NCBI GenBank assembly: GCA_947493035.1
Contig: CANLOW010000004.1
Span: forward strand, 1 to 64,000
Length of the DNA: 64,000 bases
Reading direction: 5' to 3'
Source of the DNA: an uncultured Aquimarina sp.
GTDB taxonomy: Bacteria; Bacteroidota; Bacteroidia; Flavobacteriales; Flavobacteriaceae
Shown here: positions 62,605 to 64,000 of the stretch, one piece after another
Layout: each line of letters starts with the position of its first letter
Numbering within the stretch: the stretch's first letter is position 1
Program-made: the position numbers and the translations under genes
Notes under the pieces: generated by a model
The model's input: the letters and a program-made list of their open reading frames with translations, nothing else
Databases searched by the model: none
Told to the model about the DNA's origin: nothing

Positions 62605-63289
62605 AATATTGACTTTCATTTTAATTAGTTTCCTGTTAGGAGCAGTTATTTTCGAAAAAATAGCTTTAAAAGATGAAGTGGAAAAAATAGATCGAACAGA
62701 TCGCTTCGGTGCATATTATAACAAGCAAGAATTACCTCCTTTTCGACATGTTGTATTAGAAGGGAACAACGTAGGGATCACAAAATTTGTTCAAGGAATG
62801 GGAACAAGGTCGATACGTTATGGTAATTTAATGAAAAAGAAGATGAAAGCTCATGTGAACAATGATACGCTGTATATCAAGTATGACGGGTCACTTCAAA
62901 AAAATGATTTTTCGGCTTTATGGGGTAAGAACACAACAAGCTTAAGAAATGTCCTGATACACTATGACACCATTACTTCAATAAAAACGACTAAAAGTCA
63001 TAGCTATATTTTAGCCAACAAACTCCCAAAATTAGATGTTAACATACAACAAAAAAGTTGGTTCTGTTTACACGGAAATCAAGTGAATCAATTGTCTATC
63101 GATACTGAAAATAGTTTAACGACTTTTTACCATGGACCATCAACTCATACAGACAGCTTAAGCATCAAAGCTTATAATAATTCAGAAGTATCACTTAGAA
63201 ATATCTTTGCAAAAACAGATCATTTTGAAATTTCGGATGACACCAAACTGGACCGTAATGGCTATAATGAATCTCATATACCTGAATAA
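62591..63289 (+). CDS. Membrane-anchored hypothetical protein of the ABC operon
   Basis: 232 residues. One N-terminal membrane helix (about 6-24) is followed by an external beta-rich domain (about 50-225) with repeating beta strands (TLYIKYDG, VLIHYDTITSIKTTKS, LPKLDVNIQQ, LSIKAYNNSEVSLRNIF) that resemble the DUF2807-type beta-helix in outline. The match is weak. Translated in overlap with the GntR gene, so it belongs to the operon; it could sense or bind what the transporter handles. Confidence 0.75.
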   Translation: MKTYKILTFILISFLLGAVIFEKIALKDEVEKIDRTDRFGAYYNKQELPPFRHVVLEGNNVGITKFVQGMGTRSIRYGNLMKKKMKAHVNNDTLYIKYDGSLQKNDFSALWGKNTTSLRNVLIHYDTITSIKTTKSHSYILANKLPKLDVNIQQKSWFCLHGNQVNQLSIDTENSLTTFYHGPSTHTDSLSIKAYNNSEVSLRNIFAKTDHFEISDDTKLDRNGYNESHIPE

Positions 63290-63468
63290 CAACATATAAT
63301 ATTTAGTAATAAGTATTAAGATATATAATTGCCTTTCGCTATGCGATAAGTGCCAGGATTCTGATTGCCTAAACTCAAGGTAAAGTATATAATTGAATAC
63401 GCTTTTAAAACAAAAAATATAAATCTCTGGACTCAGTACTTAATACTGTGTACTAAAAACATAAAATC

Positions 63469-64000
63469 ATGAAAAAATTAATCATTTCGTTATTAGCAAC
63501 CTTAAGCTTAGGAGCTTCAACCTACGCACAAGAAAACACTTCTAAAGGACATGTTTGGAAAGTAAGCAAAAATGGGAAAACGAATTACCTTGGAGGTAGT
63601 GTCCATGCACTTAGAAAATCAGACTCCCCTTTACCATTAGCATATGATATGGCTTTAAAGAATGCTGACAAAATCATTTTTGAAACCGATATAGATGTCT
63701 TTAAAGATCCCGAAATTGCTCAAAAAATGATGTTAGAAGGAAGAATCCCTGATGGAAAAACGTTGAAAGACTACATATCCGAAGATAGCTATCAATTGGT
63801 TGACAAAGTTTGTAAAGCAAATGCTATTCCTACAGAACAAATAATAATGATGAAACCTATGCTAGGAAGTATGATGATTAGCATGAATAAATTGATGAAG
63901 TTAGGCTATGATATGACCAGCGGAGTAGACATTATCTTAGGACAACAAGCAAAAAAATTAGGTAAATCAATCGGACAGCTTGAAACGCCTGAACAACAAT
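63469..64000 (+). CDS. TraB/GumN family exported protein (partial, cut by window end)
   Basis: Open to the window end (177 residues visible). A signal peptide (MKKLIISLLATLSLGASTYAQ) precedes the TraB-type domain, with G-G-S-V-H-A-L (a GxxH motif) and IIFETD (conserved Glu). Later ISEDSYQLVDK and MTSGVDIILGQQAKKLGK fit the family, whose members include metallo-peptidase-like Tiki proteins. Start at ATG 63469. No link to the ABC operon is shown. Confidence 0.85.
   Translation, partial: MKKLIISLLATLSLGASTYAQENTSKGHVWKVSKNGKTNYLGGSVHALRKSDSPLPLAYDMALKNADKIIFETDIDVFKDPEIAQKMMLEGRIPDGKTLKDYISEDSYQLVDKVCKANAIPTEQIIMMKPMLGSMMISMNKLMKLGYDMTSGVDIILGQQAKKLGKSIGQLETPEQQ

Noticed and set aside
1-64000. 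CRISPR arrays, cas genes, complete insertion sequences, rRNA genes
   Set aside because: No regularly spaced short repeats, no transposase-like reading frame and no rRNA-like segment was seen in the window.

Overview
The window looks like a chromosome segment of a marine Flavobacteriaceae bacterium (Bacteroidota). The support is: AT-rich DNA; promoters of the Bacteroidota type (a -7 element TAnnTTTG, often with a TTG about 20 bp upstream); A-rich rather than Shine-Dalgarno leaders; a type IX secretion C-terminal domain on a secreted glycosidase; the Bacteroidota order rpmB-rpmG-DUF4295-ftsY; and a gene for bacillithiol synthesis (bshC). The genus cannot be fixed from the sequence alone.

Layout. 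1-1.4 kb: a dispersed intergenic repeat, a GNAT acetyltransferase, tRNA-Arg and a YqeY-like protein. 1.5-17.2 kb: one long minus-strand division and cell-wall (dcw) operon, mraZ-rsmH-ftsL-ftsI-murE-mraY-murD-ftsW-murG-murC-ftsQ-ftsA-ftsZ, with coupled or overlapping genes, several TTG/GTG starts and a visible MraZ operator. 17.4-21 kb: a hydrolase, engB, the ribosomal-protein genes and ftsY. 21.6-26.6 kb: a secreted GH16 enzyme with a ricin-type lectin domain, a membrane-bound DUF6377 regulator with phased A-tracts in front of it, and a hybrid histidine kinase. 26.7-36.8 kb: metabolic and housekeeping genes (lipA, an E2 acyltransferase, a glycosyltransferase, recR, a Bax-inhibitor-type protein, bshC, pabB, a DUF6428 protein, ychF). 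37.3-43.3 kb: PadR/PspC envelope-stress-type genes, a DUF4386 protein, two exported proteins and an ammonium transporter. 44.1-45.1 kb: a small operon with two probable Roadblock/LC7-fold proteins. 45.5-46.6 kb: a lactonase-family beta-propeller.

46.9-57.0 kb holds the most distinctive locus: five consecutive, closely spaced paralogous genes for lipoproteins with a right-handed parallel beta-helix, preceded by a perfect palindrome. The copies are mosaics (shared blocks, divergent 3' halves), which suggests recombination within the array. tRNA-Ser follows. Beyond it lies a small accessory-looking region (57.7-59.7 kb) with a phage-type HTH regulator, an orphan protein and a trio of small lipoprotein, four-helix membrane protein and coiled-coil protein.

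60.5-63.3 kb is a YtrA-type ABC transporter operon (ATPase, permease, GntR regulator, anchored protein) with its expected operator directly after the promoter. The window ends inside a TraB/GumN-family gene.

Gene calls for conserved families are secure. Functions for the beta-helix array, the Roadblock-like operon and the accessory genes are inference from sequence features only.
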